A DNA stretch of 36,089 nt from Candidatus Obscuribacterales bacterium. Its GTDB lineage: Bacteria; Cyanobacteriota; Vampirovibrionia; Obscuribacterales; Obscuribacteraceae. The notes beneath the pieces were generated by a model. That model was not told the DNA's origin. It did no database searches and saw only the letters and a program-made list of their open reading frames with translations. Of this stretch, positions 1 to 8,486 are shown piece after piece. Where the stretch lies: positions 1-36,089 of the forward strand of contig JARLHI010000040.1 in assembly GCA_031292355.1 (NCBI GenBank), in the 5' to 3' direction. A program made the translations under genes and the position numbers. Every line of letters starts with the position of its first letter. Position 1 is the first letter of the stretch.

Positions 1-4
1 CAAT

Positions 5-67
5 GCCTGAAATGACAGAAAGTAGGGAAAAGCGGGCTTCGAATCCAAGCCTGAAATGACAAAAAGT
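5..67 (+). repeat. Direct repeat pair at left edge
   Basis: A 19-nt unit GCCTGAAATGACANAAAGT occurs at 5-23 and again at 49-67, with one difference between the copies and a 44-nt period. No open frame covers it. It may belong to a longer repeat that runs off the left edge of the window, so its true extent and copy number cannot be judged here. Confidence 0.6.
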
Positions 68-170
68 CCTTGAAAACAAGCAGAGAACTAGATTTTCTAA
101 AAAAACACTGCCCGACAACTATATGCATGAATAGACCGGGGTTTTTTTGAGCACTTTCTAAAGAAAAGAG

Positions 171-205
171 GCAGAGGAAGTTCGTTTTAGCGAAACTTCC
201 TCTGC
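171..205 (-). terminator. Intrinsic terminator of the iminopeptidase gene
   Basis: A perfect 12-bp stem (GCAGAGGAAGTT at 171-182 with its complement at 194-205) lies just past the stop codon of the iminopeptidase. Read on the minus strand it is followed by a pyrimidine run, CTCTTTTCTTT, as expected for termination of leftward transcription. Confidence 0.8.
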
Positions 206-214
206 TTCAGGAGC

Positions 215-1255
215 TTAGTTTGTTGAGAACTTATCGGTCGCTGCAATTAAAGCCCGAGTATTGCCATCTTCCATTTGTGAGTGACCAGAGTTTGGTTCGA
301 TCACGAGTTCTGCTTCGGGGAAGGCAAGATGCAATTCCCAGGCCGCTTCAATCGGGCAAACCATATCGTATCGCCCCTGCACAATCACCGTCGGAATGTG
401 CCGGATTTTGTCGATATTTTTGATGATTTGATTTTCCGTCAACCAGCACATATTGACGAAGTAGTGCAGCTCGATATTGGCGAAGGCCAGCGAGAACTGA
501 GGGTCTTCATAGCGAGCGATGGAGGCAGGATCGGGTGTGTGCTTGCTTGTGCGACCTTCCCAGACACTCCAGGCGACGGCCGCAGCGTCTCGCACGCTTT
601 TGTCTTCGCTATGGAACATGCGCTGGTAGGCCTTCATGTTGTTTCCGCGCTCGGCTTCAGGCACGAGTTTGATGAAGTCTTCCCAGGCGTCAGGAAATAC
701 GGCGCTTGCTCCGCGTTGGTAGAGCCAGTCGTATTCGCGTTGCTTGCCGAGGAAAATGCCCCGCAAGACCAGTTCGGTCACAGCGGCTGGGTGAGTTTCA
801 GCGTAGACCAGAGACAATGTACTGCCCCAGGAGCCGCCGAAAACTTGCCAGGCGCTGATGCCTAAATGGTTGCGCAGCTTTTCGATGTCATCGACACAGT
901 GCCAGGTCGTATTTTCTTCCAGACAGGCAAAGGGCGTGCTCAGCCCGCAGCCGCGCTGGTCGAACATGACGATGCGATAGACGCTGGGGTCGAAGTAGCG
1001 GCGATGTTTGGCGTTTGTGCCACCACCTGGACCACCATGCAGAAAGACGACCGGCTTGCCGTTTGGATTGCCGCTCTGTTCGTAATACAAGGTATGCAGA
1101 TCAGAAACCGGCAGAAACCCCTTGTCGTAGGGCTCGATCTCGGGATAGAGCGGATCGGTTGTGGCGTTCGCCTGATTGGCTTTGACAACGCCGCGACGAT
1201 AGAGCGCCGACAGCCCCAGGGCTGACAAAGCGAGTGTGGTTAAACGTAAAAGCAT
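215..1255 (-). CDS. pip: Proline iminopeptidase (peptidase S33, alpha/beta hydrolase)
   Basis: Releases N-terminal proline from peptides. The 346-residue protein has the family hallmarks in order: oxyanion segment HGGPGGG near residue 73, the DQRGCGLS stretch near 99, the nucleophile elbow GGSWGS with Ser142, Asp296 in GRYD and His325 in NSGHS. Bacterial homologues are usually about 310-320 residues; the surplus is a hydrophobic N-terminus (residues 1-20) that looks like a signal peptide or membrane anchor, so the enzyme may act in the envelope rather than in the cytosol. The start is supported by AAAGGAAA seven bases upstream. It follows the Nudix gene by 77 bp on the same strand and is probably co-transcribed. 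Family assignment is firm; substrate preference is inferred. Confidence 0.95.
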   Translation of the reverse strand: MLLRLTTLALSALGLSALYRRGVVKANQANATTDPLYPEIEPYDKGFLPVSDLHTLYYEQSGNPNGKPVVFLHGGPGGGTNAKHRRYFDPSVYRIVMFDQRGCGLSTPFACLEENTTWHCVDDIEKLRNHLGISAWQVFGGSWGSTLSLVYAETHPAAVTELVLRGIFLGKQREYDWLYQRGASAVFPDAWEDFIKLVPEAERGNNMKAYQRMFHSEDKSVRDAAAVAWSVWEGRTSKHTPDPASIARYEDPQFSLAFANIELHYFVNMCWLTENQIIKNIDKIRHIPTVIVQGRYDMVCPIEAAWELHLAFPEAELVIEPNSGHSQMEDGNTRALIAATDKFSTN

Positions 1256-1294
1256 GTGGTTTCCTTTCGAGCATCATTGGTGGTGCACATTGTA

Positions 1295-1320
1295 GCAATG
1301 AGGCGGTGCAATGAGGCGGT
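1295..1320. repeat. Perfect 13-bp tandem duplication
   Basis: GCAATGAGGCGGT is present twice head to tail (1295-1307 and 1308-1320) in the short gap between the Nudix stop and the iminopeptidase start. It looks like a replication-slippage duplication. Whether it changes expression of the downstream gene is unknown. Confidence 0.8.
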
Positions 1321-1332
1321 GTGAACTTGAGA

Positions 1333-1815
1333 TTAAGCAGCGAGCAGGACTTCAGTGTGCGTGTTGAAAGCCATCTCGGGCAGTGCGTCTGCTGCGAAGT
1401 ACCCGGCATCGATAGCATCGTCACCAGCTTCGAGTGTGCCGCTGATAATGGTGCCCTTAAAGAAATGCAGATGTTCGTTGATTGCCGATAGATTGACGAT
1501 TTTGAACGGCAAGTCGGGAACAGTGACAACGAGGTGCGTTTCTTCGAGGGTTTCGCGACAGGCGGCAGCTGTTAGGCTCTCTCCTTCATTAACGAATCCG
1601 CAAGGCATGCACCATTTGCCGGTTCCCTCGTCTTTGCCGCGTTGGACAAGGACGTATTTGCCAGCGACCTCGATGAGGACGGCAACGACGGGAATGGGGT
1701 TTTTCCAGTGCACAAATCCGCAAGCAGCGGAGCACACCAATTGTTCGTGTTCGTCGATGATACCCAGCTTGAGACCGTTTCCGCAGTGGGGGCAGAATTT
1801 GTATGGCTTGGACAT
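1333..1815 (-). CDS. Nudix hydrolase with N-terminal zinc ribbon
   Basis: Hydrolyses a nucleoside diphosphate linked to another group; the exact substrate cannot be read from sequence. The N-terminus carries a four-cysteine zinc ribbon (C8, C11, C28, C32). The Nudix box is complete: G73, E79, R87-E88 and E91-E92 with the spacing G-x5-E-x7-RE-x2-EE; the usual glycine after the box glutamates is His here. A zinc ribbon before a Nudix domain is known from NudC-type NADH/deNADding pyrophosphatases and from a family of ADP-ribose/NAD-related Nudix proteins, but at 160 residues this one is shorter than NudC. The start has AGGAA upstream. First gene of a two-gene unit with the iminopeptidase. Confidence 0.93.
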   Translation of the reverse strand: MSKPYKFCPHCGNGLKLGIIDEHEQLVCSAACGFVHWKNPIPVVAVLIEVAGKYVLVQRGKDEGTGKWCMPCGFVNEGESLTAAACRETLEETHLVVTVPDLPFKIVNLSAINEHLHFFKGTIISGTLEAGDDAIDAGYFAADALPEMAFNTHTEVLLAA

Positions 1816-2165
1816 GGCAGTTCCTGTGGGTTAGAAGAGGCGCCACAACGTCGCAGTAAGGGCACCGGAACAACAACCAACTTCAAACGGAGCAAGCTGC
1901 CATGAAGTAGTTGAAGTTGGTGCGCTAGAAACGTTGGTGCGGTAAAGCTCGTGGAAAGTTGGGCGGTACGTCAGAAGGAAGTGAGACTAAAACTTAGCAT
2001 TGTCACAATGTCTGTTTCTCGCAAGAGGGAGGCGCATCCCTTTAATTTTTTTCCTGTAGAGTTAAGGTAATCTCACAAGAGTGAGGATAACTAGCACGCC
2101 TCGCATCCCTTTACATCCATTGCGGTGTACAGTCGTATGAGATATAAGATTTCGAGGTTTTCAAT
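1816..2165. promoter_or_regulatory. Divergent control region with 12-bp direct repeats
   Basis: This 350-bp gap separates the divergent Nudix and quinone oxidoreductase genes. CGCATCCCTTTA occurs at 2033-2044 and 2102-2113, 69 bp apart, and between them lies an inverted repeat CTCACaagaGTGAG. GTTGGTGCG is also repeated near 1916 and 1933. These are candidate operator sites for the oxidoreductase; no convincing promoter hexamers could be fixed by eye. Confidence 0.45.
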
Positions 2166-3158
2166 ATGGGTTCGCAAATAGCCACCAAAGTACTGGGCAT
2201 ACGCGTAGAAAAGCCCGGTGACGCAGATGTACTTGAATACAAGAGCTTTGATTTGCCGGCGCCGTCAGCAGGCGAAGTACGAGTGCAAATTCATGCCGCT
2301 GGGGTCAACTTCATTGATATTTATCAGCGCACTGGTCGCTACTCCACGCCGCTTCCCTATACTCCCGGTCGCGAAGCGGCTGGCATAGTTGAAGAAGTTG
2401 GTTCTGGTGTCAGTATGTTTAAAACTGGCGATCGCGTTATGTATACGTCAGGCCTTGGTGGTTACGCCCAGGCAGCCAATGTTCCGGCTGACGCATTGAT
2501 ACCAATTCCCGACAAGCTTTCATTCGTAGAAGGCGCGGCTCTGCCATTGCAGGGAATGACGGCTCATTATTTGATCCACGAATTTCACGAGATCAAGCCT
2601 GGCGAAACAGTTTTGATTCACGCGGCAGCTGGTGGTATGGGGCTATTGTTGACACAGTGGGTAAAGCATTGTGGTGCGCGAGTTATCGGCACTGTTTCTA
2701 GCGCTGAAAAAGCAAAGATTGCCACTGAAGCTGGTGCCGATGAAATCATCAACTACACTGAACAAGACTTTGTTGCCGAAGTGAAGAGATTGACCGATGA
2801 CGTAGGCTGCGACTACATCATCGATGGGGTCGGCAAAACGACTTTTCCTGGTGACATGGAAGCTATAAAACTACTTGGTGACATCGCTCTTTATGGCTCT
2901 GCCAGTGGTCCTGCCGATCCAATTGGGCCAAATTCACTCCAAGTCAAATCGATTTCGCTGCATGGCGGCTCACTGTTCAATTTCATCATCAAGCGCGATC
3001 AGCTTTTAAAAAGAGCCAATGCCGTTCTTAAAGCCATCGACGAAGGTTGGTTGAAGTTGAGAGTTGATCATGTGCTGCCTCTTGAGCAAGCGGCTGCCGC
3101 TCACAAATTGCTGGAAGGACGACAAACTATCGGCAAAGTGATTTTGAAAGCTCGTTAA
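2166..3158 (+). CDS. qor: NADPH:quinone oxidoreductase (zeta-crystallin type)
   Basis: Zinc-independent medium-chain dehydrogenase/reductase that reduces quinones with NADPH in the cytosol. The 330 residues match the usual length. Visible features: GroES-like N-terminal domain with GREAAGIVEEVGSGV around residue 75-90, nucleotide-binding AAAGGMG in the Rossmann domain near 155, and the typical C-terminal GRQTIGKVIL. The catalytic-zinc ligands of alcohol dehydrogenases are absent, as expected in this branch. Single gene, with its own upstream region containing repeated elements. No clear Shine-Dalgarno lies before the ATG (preceding bases GAGGTTTTCAAT give only a GAGG). QOR versus a generic zinc-free MDR enzyme is the main uncertainty. 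Confidence 0.93.
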   Translation: MGSQIATKVLGIRVEKPGDADVLEYKSFDLPAPSAGEVRVQIHAAGVNFIDIYQRTGRYSTPLPYTPGREAAGIVEEVGSGVSMFKTGDRVMYTSGLGGYAQAANVPADALIPIPDKLSFVEGAALPLQGMTAHYLIHEFHEIKPGETVLIHAAAGGMGLLLTQWVKHCGARVIGTVSSAEKAKIATEAGADEIINYTEQDFVAEVKRLTDDVGCDYIIDGVGKTTFPGDMEAIKLLGDIALYGSASGPADPIGPNSLQVKSISLHGGSLFNFIIKRDQLLKRANAVLKAIDEGWLKLRVDHVLPLEQAAAAHKLLEGRQTIGKVILKAR

Positions 3159-3168
3159 ATTCACTTGT

Positions 3169-3183
3169 CCTTTTCGGCAAAGT
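3169..3183 (-). repeat. Convergent-junction element, copy F
   Basis: Minus-strand ACTTTGCCGAAAAGG. It starts 7 nt beyond the TTTTT of the leftward terminator of the GH30-GH1 gene (TTTTTG-N6-ACTTTGCC) and sits between the ends of the convergent oxidoreductase and glycosidase genes. Confidence 0.7.
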
Positions 3184-3190
3184 GGATAGC

Positions 3191-3238
3191 AAAAAGATGA
3201 GCGCCTCTCTGAGAACGAATTCTCGGAAAGGCGCTCAT
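3191..3238 (-). terminator. Intrinsic terminator of the GH30-GH1 gene
   Basis: Outer stem ATGAGCGCCT (3197-3206) with AGGCGCTCAT (3229-3238), inner stem GAGAA-CGAA-TTCTC, then TTTTT on the minus strand (3191-3195). Correctly placed for the leftward glycosidase transcript. Confidence 0.85.
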
Positions 3239-3257
3239 TGACTAGTTGTAATCGTGC

Positions 3258-6074
3258 TTAGCCCTTGGCCGTCTCATCAATCTCGATGGCGTTCTGGGCA
3301 GCGATATTCGCCAGCCATTTGCCACTGTTCTTGATGGTCCGCTTCTGGGTGGCGTAGTCCACGTGGATAACGCCAAAGCGCTTGTCGTAGCCGTAAGCCC
3401 ACTCGAAGTTGTCCATCAACGACCAGGCGAAATAGCCCATCACGTTGATGCCTTCTTGGACACACAGAGCGACTGCCTGGATGTGACCATTGAGGTACTT
3501 CGTGCGTTTGGGATCGTCAATTTCTCCGTTTGCGTTCACTTCATCGTCGAAAGCGGCGCCATTCTCTGTGATGTAGAGCGTCGGATGATCGGGATACTCC
3601 TTTGCAATCCGCCGGATCAAAGTTCCAAGTGACGAGGGCGAAATTGCCCACGGCATAGCTGTGTACTCGTAGCCAGGCAGAGGGTGGTTAACGGGCACGA
3701 CGGAGTCGAGGTTGGGGAAGTAATAGTTGATACCAACGTAGTCGATGGGCTGGTGAATAGTCGCCAGATCACCGGGTTGGATATCACCAATATCTGCCGC
3801 CACATCGTCGGGGTAGGTGCCGCGTAGCAAAGGCTGCACCCACTTTCCGAGGCTCCAGTGCCAGTCTTTTTCAGCTGCCGCCACATCGTCCGCATTGTCC
3901 GGCCGCAGAGGTTCTGGGGTAGACATGTTGAGGACAATGCCAACTTGCACTGCTTGCTTAGCGGCTTTGCGAATGGCGACAGTCGCCAGACCATGTGCCA
4001 CCAGCAGGTTGTGAGCAACTTGACTGGCAAGCGCAGGGTCGTTGAGGCCTGGTGCATGAGCTCCATAGGCATATCCCAGGTAAGCGCTGCACCACGGTTC
4101 GTTGAAGGTCGCCCAGAACTTGATGCGGTCGGAATAACGCTCGGTCATCTTGCCAGAGTATGCGGCAAAAAGCTCGAGTACTTCCCGACTAGCCCAGCCG
4201 CCCAGTTCTTCCTGGAGCGCCTGAGGTAAGTCCCAGTGATACAAGGTCACGAAAGGCTCAAGACCGTTCTCGATGATGCAATCGATGAGACGGTCATAGA
4301 ACTCCATGCCTTTCTCATTCCAATCACCACGTCCGAGCGGTTGCACGCGCGGCCAGGAGATTGAGAAGCGATAGGCAGTGAGGTTGAGCTTTTTGGCGAG
4401 TTTGATGTCTTCCTCGAAGCGATGGAAGTGATCGCAAGCGATGTCACCATTCTCGTCGTTGTGGACCTTGCCCTTCGTGTGACTGAAGCGATCCCAGATC
4501 GACTCACCCTTGCCGTCTGTGTCCCAGGCGCCCTCGATCTGGTAAGCCGAGGTGCCTGAGCCCCAGACGAAGTCCTTCGGGAACGCAATCTTGCGATCCT
4601 GCGGCTTGCTGTTCCAGGTCAAAGTTGCGATTGAATCGGCTGCCAGAGCCACGTCGGCGACATATTCGCCTAGTTGCAATCTGACAGTTCGCGCTTCGCC
4701 TGAGTTGGTGAGCACCAATACTTTTTCGCCGTCGCTATTTTCAAAGGCGACGTGCGACAGTTTCTGGAAATCCCCCGAGGAGTCGAAGCGTTTGGCTTCC
4801 CGGCGGATGAACTTGGAGAAGTGAGCAAGACCGTAGTAGATCCCGCTGTACGTGACCTCCAAGGTCTGCGAGTTGATGGTGACCAGACCACCACACGGGA
4901 ACGGACCGATGGTCGGCTTGCCATTCTCGTCGAGAGCGAGGTTCCAGGCAGTGAGACCGCGGCACCAGTTGCGGAGATTGTCCGTGAAGTTGGTGCCCCA
5001 TTTCGCCCAGTCCGTGTAGTAGTCGGCGTTGGTGACATCCGAACCACCTTCGGTCCAGTAAGCATCGATGTCCGGATGCGCGTCATGCACCAGGGTCATC
5101 TTTGACTTGTCGCCCATGTACGTGTGCCAGGCGAGTGCTTTCACGTACTTCTTCACAGTGTCTTCACCCAGAGTGGCGAGCGCACGCCCCCAGAGATTGG
5201 TGTTGTGGTCGATCACCCAGATCTGCGTATCTACCCCTTCTTTCTCCAGGAGCGGACCGAGGAACCAGCGCACGAAGTCGACTTCCAGCTCTTGTGGCCA
5301 CGGGCAAGCCGGCATCTTGCCGTCTTGATCTGTATCCACTTCGTTCTGGACGGTCACGGCTTGCACAGGTACACCCTCCCCTGCATAGGCCTGCAGGAAT
5401 TTGAGGAAGTATTGCGCGTACACACCTAGCGACCGCCGCTGCATATTGCCGCCCAACATCGAGCCATTCGCTTTCATCCAGCCCGGAGGACTCCAGGGCG
5501 TAGCGAGAAGGAACAGCTCGGGATTGATGGCGCGTGCCCGACGCAGCATGGGCAGGATGTATTTCTTGTCGTGGTCGATGTTGAAGTTCTTCAGCTCCGG
5601 ATCGGCCTCGCCGTCGCAGTAGCTGTACACGTGCGTGGCATAGTCGCTGGCACCCATACAAGTACGGCACAAGTTGAGAGCGAGTCCATCGGCGCCGAAG
5701 AGGTTGTTGAACAGACGCACAAGGGCCGATTCGCTCAGCTTGTTGAACATGTAACAAGCCGAGTCGGTGAAGGCAGCACCAAAGCCGACGATTTTTTGAT
5801 ACTGTTTGGCCGGATTGAGCAAGAGTGTGTAGTTGGTTCGATCGACCATTTTCACCCACTTGATCTTGCCACCATCGGCCAGTTTCTGATTAGCCGATGT
5901 GACGGTGACGCTGATGTCGGATGGCGCGATGCTGGGTGCCTTCTGCTCGCCTAGAAATGTGGCACCATCGGGCGTAGAAGTCTTGTTGCTCGATACTGCC
6001 GCATGTCTACGTGAGCTGAAGGCGTTGAAAAAACGTGCGAGGAGTTCTGAGGTGCGAGACATTTTGTTTCCCAT
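3258..6074 (-). CDS. GH30 glucosylceramidase-like / GH1 beta-glucosidase fusion
   Basis: A 938-residue bifunctional glycosidase. Residues about 55-490 are a GH30 module: GFGAAFTDSA near 97, the acid/base Glu in TVQNEVD near 243 and the nucleophile Glu in YWTEGGSDV near 341, ending with the beta-sandwich part. Residues about 497-930 are a complete GH1 beta-glucosidase: DFVWGSGTSAYQIEGAWD at the start, acid/base Glu in TFNEPW near 656 and nucleophile Glu in YITENGAAFDD near 837. Each half has the length of a free-standing enzyme and no active-site residue is missing, so both should work. The join is only a few residues long. No convincing signal peptide is visible in residues 1-30, suggesting an intracellular enzyme. 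An internal ATG five codons in is an alternative start with GGGAAA upstream. GH30 family members cleave glucosylceramide, or beta-1,6-glucan or xylan in other subfamilies; substrate is inference. Confidence 0.95.
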   Translation of the reverse strand: MGNKMSRTSELLARFFNAFSSRRHAAVSSNKTSTPDGATFLGEQKAPSIAPSDISVTVTSANQKLADGGKIKWVKMVDRTNYTLLLNPAKQYQKIVGFGAAFTDSACYMFNKLSESALVRLFNNLFGADGLALNLCRTCMGASDYATHVYSYCDGEADPELKNFNIDHDKKYILPMLRRARAINPELFLLATPWSPPGWMKANGSMLGGNMQRRSLGVYAQYFLKFLQAYAGEGVPVQAVTVQNEVDTDQDGKMPACPWPQELEVDFVRWFLGPLLEKEGVDTQIWVIDHNTNLWGRALATLGEDTVKKYVKALAWHTYMGDKSKMTLVHDAHPDIDAYWTEGGSDVTNADYYTDWAKWGTNFTDNLRNWCRGLTAWNLALDENGKPTIGPFPCGGLVTINSQTLEVTYSGIYYGLAHFSKFIRREAKRFDSSGDFQKLSHVAFENSDGEKVLVLTNSGEARTVRLQLGEYVADVALAADSIATLTWNSKPQDRKIAFPKDFVWGSGTSAYQIEGAWDTDGKGESIWDRFSHTKGKVHNDENGDIACDHFHRFEEDIKLAKKLNLTAYRFSISWPRVQPLGRGDWNEKGMEFYDRLIDCIIENGLEPFVTLYHWDLPQALQEELGGWASREVLELFAAYSGKMTERYSDRIKFWATFNEPWCSAYLGYAYGAHAPGLNDPALASQVAHNLLVAHGLATVAIRKAAKQAVQVGIVLNMSTPEPLRPDNADDVAAAEKDWHWSLGKWVQPLLRGTYPDDVAADIGDIQPGDLATIHQPIDYVGINYYFPNLDSVVPVNHPLPGYEYTAMPWAISPSSLGTLIRRIAKEYPDHPTLYITENGAAFDDEVNANGEIDDPKRTKYLNGHIQAVALCVQEGINVMGYFAWSLMDNFEWAYGYDKRFGVIHVDYATQKRTIKNSGKWLANIAAQNAIEIDETAKG

Positions 6075-6671
6075 TCATGTGCATCATCGTCTGAATTTCG
6101 ATGATGGTTGGAGGTCCTTTGTAGGCTAATTGGTGGATGAACGACCATTGACGAAAAACTTCGCGCTGACACTTCCAGCTACGTGGTGGTCGGCGTTTTA
6201 GACTTCTGGTAGATGTGACTTTTTGGTGACGGTAACTAAAAGGGGCTGTGATTGTGGGACAGATATGATTACTTGATAATTGATCTGGACCATAAGATCC
6301 AAGGTCTTAGATCTAGATCTCTTGAATTCTGCTTACGCGTGTGAAGTAAGAATCGCCAGCCTGTGCAGATTTGAGCTGATTAAACGAGGTTGAGAATCGA
6401 GAAGTGCCCGTTGGGCTGTATTAATACCTCTGTGCGAGTTAGCGATATCCACGTTCGTATAACTAGCGCGGATGATAAAACTGCTCATACCAATGCTCCA
6501 CTGGAATTTCGTTTTCTCGATGTAGTACTAGTAAGAGTCTTTCTTTTTATTTTTTTTTGAAATTGGTCTTTTATCCCCGCTATTAGCAGCCTGTAACTTT
6601 ATTTAGTCATTTTTCTAGTGTCATCTGACCCTCCAACTCGCGCACATCTTGCCGCGGTGATAGGAACAGTC
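6075..6671. other. Divergent intergenic region, AT-rich
   Basis: About 600 bp between the divergent glycosidase fusion and the SGNH hydrolase. It holds a perfect 12-bp palindrome AGATCTAGATCT at 6309-6320, embedded in repeated GATC-containing words from about 6290, and a T-rich tract near 6540-6560. The palindrome is a candidate operator for the glycosidase. No credible gene was found here. Confidence 0.4.
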
Positions 6672-7463
6672 ATGTCGTACATCCAGCTGTCTCAAATGGA
6701 TCGCTCAAGCGGTCTACTCGCTGCTACCCGTTTTCTTGCCGTTAAAGCCAGTGTCAACCTCGTCATCCAGATGCTGATTGTGTTCGACACTATCTTTGAC
6801 TTCGCTATGCGCCTCTTGCGCTGTGGTTCTGAACTTCCAGTTAGTGTCGACCAGCCTCTCGATCGTTTCGAGGACGATATTCGGTCTTTTGAAGCAATGG
6901 ATGTTACTCAGCCGCCCTTGGCTGGTGGAATTGTATTCATCGGCAGTTCGACGTTCGCTCACGCGGCTAGTCGTATCGAAGCCGAATTCGCTGATATGAA
7001 TGCAATTTGTCGCGCCTTCGGTGGTTCCACGATCCCTGAGGTCAATCACTATCTGTCGCGCGTGGTGCTCAAATACCAGCCCGCGAGAATCTGCTTTTAT
7101 GCTGGCACGAACGACATTGCGGATGGTCATTGCGGCCGACGTGTCTATCGCGATTTCCTAAGCTTTGTCAAAAATGTGCAGGCGGTATTACCAGCGGTGG
7201 AGATTTACTTTGTCAGCATGAGCGCTGCTCCGTCTCGTCTCCAGTGGGTTCATCAGTACGTAGTGGGCAATAGATTGGTGCGTTATCTCTCGCGCTGCGT
7301 GAATAATTTGCACTATATCGATGTTGTGCCTGTCATGTATGACGCGCGCGGAAACTTTCATGGCGACTGGTTTTTGGAAGATCAGCTGCACATGAACAGT
7401 CTGGGTTACGATGCCTGGTTTCCAATTATTCGCCGATCTTTGACCGGCGATAAAGAGCATTGA
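6672..7463 (+). CDS. SGNH/GDSL-family hydrolase
   Basis: Likely esterase or deacetylase of the SGNH fold. Using the ATG at 6672 (AGGA six bases upstream) the protein has 263 residues; a GTG 18 codons earlier is possible but lacks a ribosome site. Block I is IGSST with Ser93, block III GTND with Asn147, and block V is D237-x-x-H240 in EDQLHMNSLGYDAW, so the catalytic set is complete. A hydrophobic stretch at residues 28-50 may anchor the protein to the membrane with the catalytic domain following. GDSL members of this GTND/DQLHxN subclass are often annotated as lysophospholipase-like or acetylhydrolase; the substrate is unknown. A strong terminator follows directly, so it is transcribed separately from the next gene. 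Confidence 0.88.
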   Translation: MSYIQLSQMDRSSGLLAATRFLAVKASVNLVIQMLIVFDTIFDFAMRLLRCGSELPVSVDQPLDRFEDDIRSFEAMDVTQPPLAGGIVFIGSSTFAHAASRIEAEFADMNAICRAFGGSTIPEVNHYLSRVVLKYQPARICFYAGTNDIADGHCGRRVYRDFLSFVKNVQAVLPAVEIYFVSMSAAPSRLQWVHQYVVGNRLVRYLSRCVNNLHYIDVVPVMYDARGNFHGDWFLEDQLHMNSLGYDAWFPIIRRSLTGDKEH

Positions 7464-7477
7464 ATCACGTTGTCAGT

Positions 7478-7522
7478 GACTGCCTGCTTGGTTTCACATC
7501 AAGCAGACAGTCATTTTTATTT
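7478..7522 (+). terminator. Intrinsic terminator of the SGNH gene
   Basis: GACTGCCTGCTTG (7478-7490) pairs with CAAGCAGACAGTC (7500-7512) apart from one mismatch, loop of 9 nt, followed by ATTTTTATTT. It also argues against extending the next gene upstream to 7470. Confidence 0.9.
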
Positions 7523-7604
7523 GAGTACGTATTCGGTCTGCAAAACAGTCAAATTTTTTCGAAGCACGGTCAGACCACTTATGCGAAAAGTCATGGAGAG
7601 CACC

Positions 7605-8348
7605 ATGTATATTAATATCTTCGCCCAACTGATTTTTGGTCTCTGTTTGGGCTACAGCATCGCGACTTTTTCTGAGTCGTTTTTCCATCATCACATCGGC
7701 CACGCTAGTCCCAGGCTTCGCCGATTCTGGGCTCGTCATCCTTTCATCGGCAAACCTTTTCTCAATGCATACTACGAGCATCATACGATTCATCATGCTC
7801 GCACTTTTCGAAAGGATTTCGTGACGCAGTTTACGAGTCCTGAAGAGGAGGAAAAGCTTTATCAGTCGATGCCCAAAGACCGTCGAGATTTTATTCGAAA
7901 AGAAGAATATGGAGTGACACTTAAAGGGTTCGGCATCGTCATGTTTGTCTTGCCGATTGTTCCCAGTGTGCCGTTTATCTACCTTCTTTTTGGTCTTTGG
8001 GTCTTGCTGGGAGCGCTGTTTCCGATGTTTGTTCTCTACCCGCTCATGAGCAAGTGGATTCATCGCATGCTTCATAAAGCCGATGAAAACCTTTTGCATG
8101 AGTGCTGGAGAATTGAAATCTGGGTCATGAACACTCTGTACATGCGCACAGTGCTAGTGGACCATTACCTGCATCACGAGTATGTACTGTGCAATTTCAA
8201 CCTTCTTCGCGGCGGCGACTACCTGCGAGGATACCATCGCAATGCCAACGAGAAAGAGCTTCTTGCTTTGCGTCTCATCGGAGCTGCACGAGCCCATGGT
8301 AGACAAGGCAGTCCCGTAGGAAAGCCGACTAGGAAAATCCGAACGTAG
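7605..8348 (+). CDS. Membrane fatty-acid/sterol hydroxylase-superfamily protein
   Basis: Probable di-iron membrane oxygenase of 247 residues. The eight-histidine-type pattern is visible: HHHIGH (28-33), HHTIHH (59-64), H153-x3-H157 and HYLHH (187-191). Hydrophobic segments lie at about 3-22 and 108-148, the latter a double pass. This arrangement is that of the fatty acid hydroxylase/sterol desaturase superfamily, whose members hydroxylate or desaturate lipids or carotenoids in the membrane. The ATG at 7605 is chosen because GGAGAG precedes it; the frame is open further upstream, but that stretch runs through the terminator of the SGNH gene. Substrate unknown. Confidence 0.82.
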   Translation: MYINIFAQLIFGLCLGYSIATFSESFFHHHIGHASPRLRRFWARHPFIGKPFLNAYYEHHTIHHARTFRKDFVTQFTSPEEEEKLYQSMPKDRRDFIRKEEYGVTLKGFGIVMFVLPIVPSVPFIYLLFGLWVLLGALFPMFVLYPLMSKWIHRMLHKADENLLHECWRIEIWVMNTLYMRTVLVDHYLHHEYVLCNFNLLRGGDYLRGYHRNANEKELLALRLIGAARAHGRQGSPVGKPTRKIRT

Positions 8349-8350
8349 CA

Positions 8351-8394
8351 GAGAAGTTGTGCAAGCCCCATTTTCAAGGTTTGCACAACTTCTC
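8351..8394 (+). terminator. Perfect 14-bp stem after the hydroxylase gene
   Basis: GAGAAGTTGTGCAA (8351-8364) and its exact complement (8381-8394) begin three bases after the hydroxylase stop codon. No T-run follows on either strand, so it is either a weak terminator or a 3'-end stabilising hairpin. Confidence 0.6.
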
Positions 8395-8463
8395 CGCGAC
8401 TGAGGAATTCCAACAGCTGCAACTGTTTTAGGACCGCGCTCATGCATTTACTTATTTGGTTGA

Positions 8464-8486
8464 ACTTTGCCATAAATGATATTTGG
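8464..8486 (+). repeat. Convergent-junction element, copy A
   Basis: ACTTTGCCATAAA followed by TGATATTTGG. It matches copy B (34365-34387) at 21 of 23 positions, the closest pair in the window, although the two are 26 kb apart. It sits between rightward and leftward genes. Confidence 0.7.

Noticed and set aside
281..865. Rightward frame of 194 codons
   Set aside because: Antisense to the iminopeptidase with a complete catalytic triad.
7494..8099. Leftward frame of 201 codons
   Set aside because: Antisense to the hydroxylase with its histidine boxes; no ribosome site.
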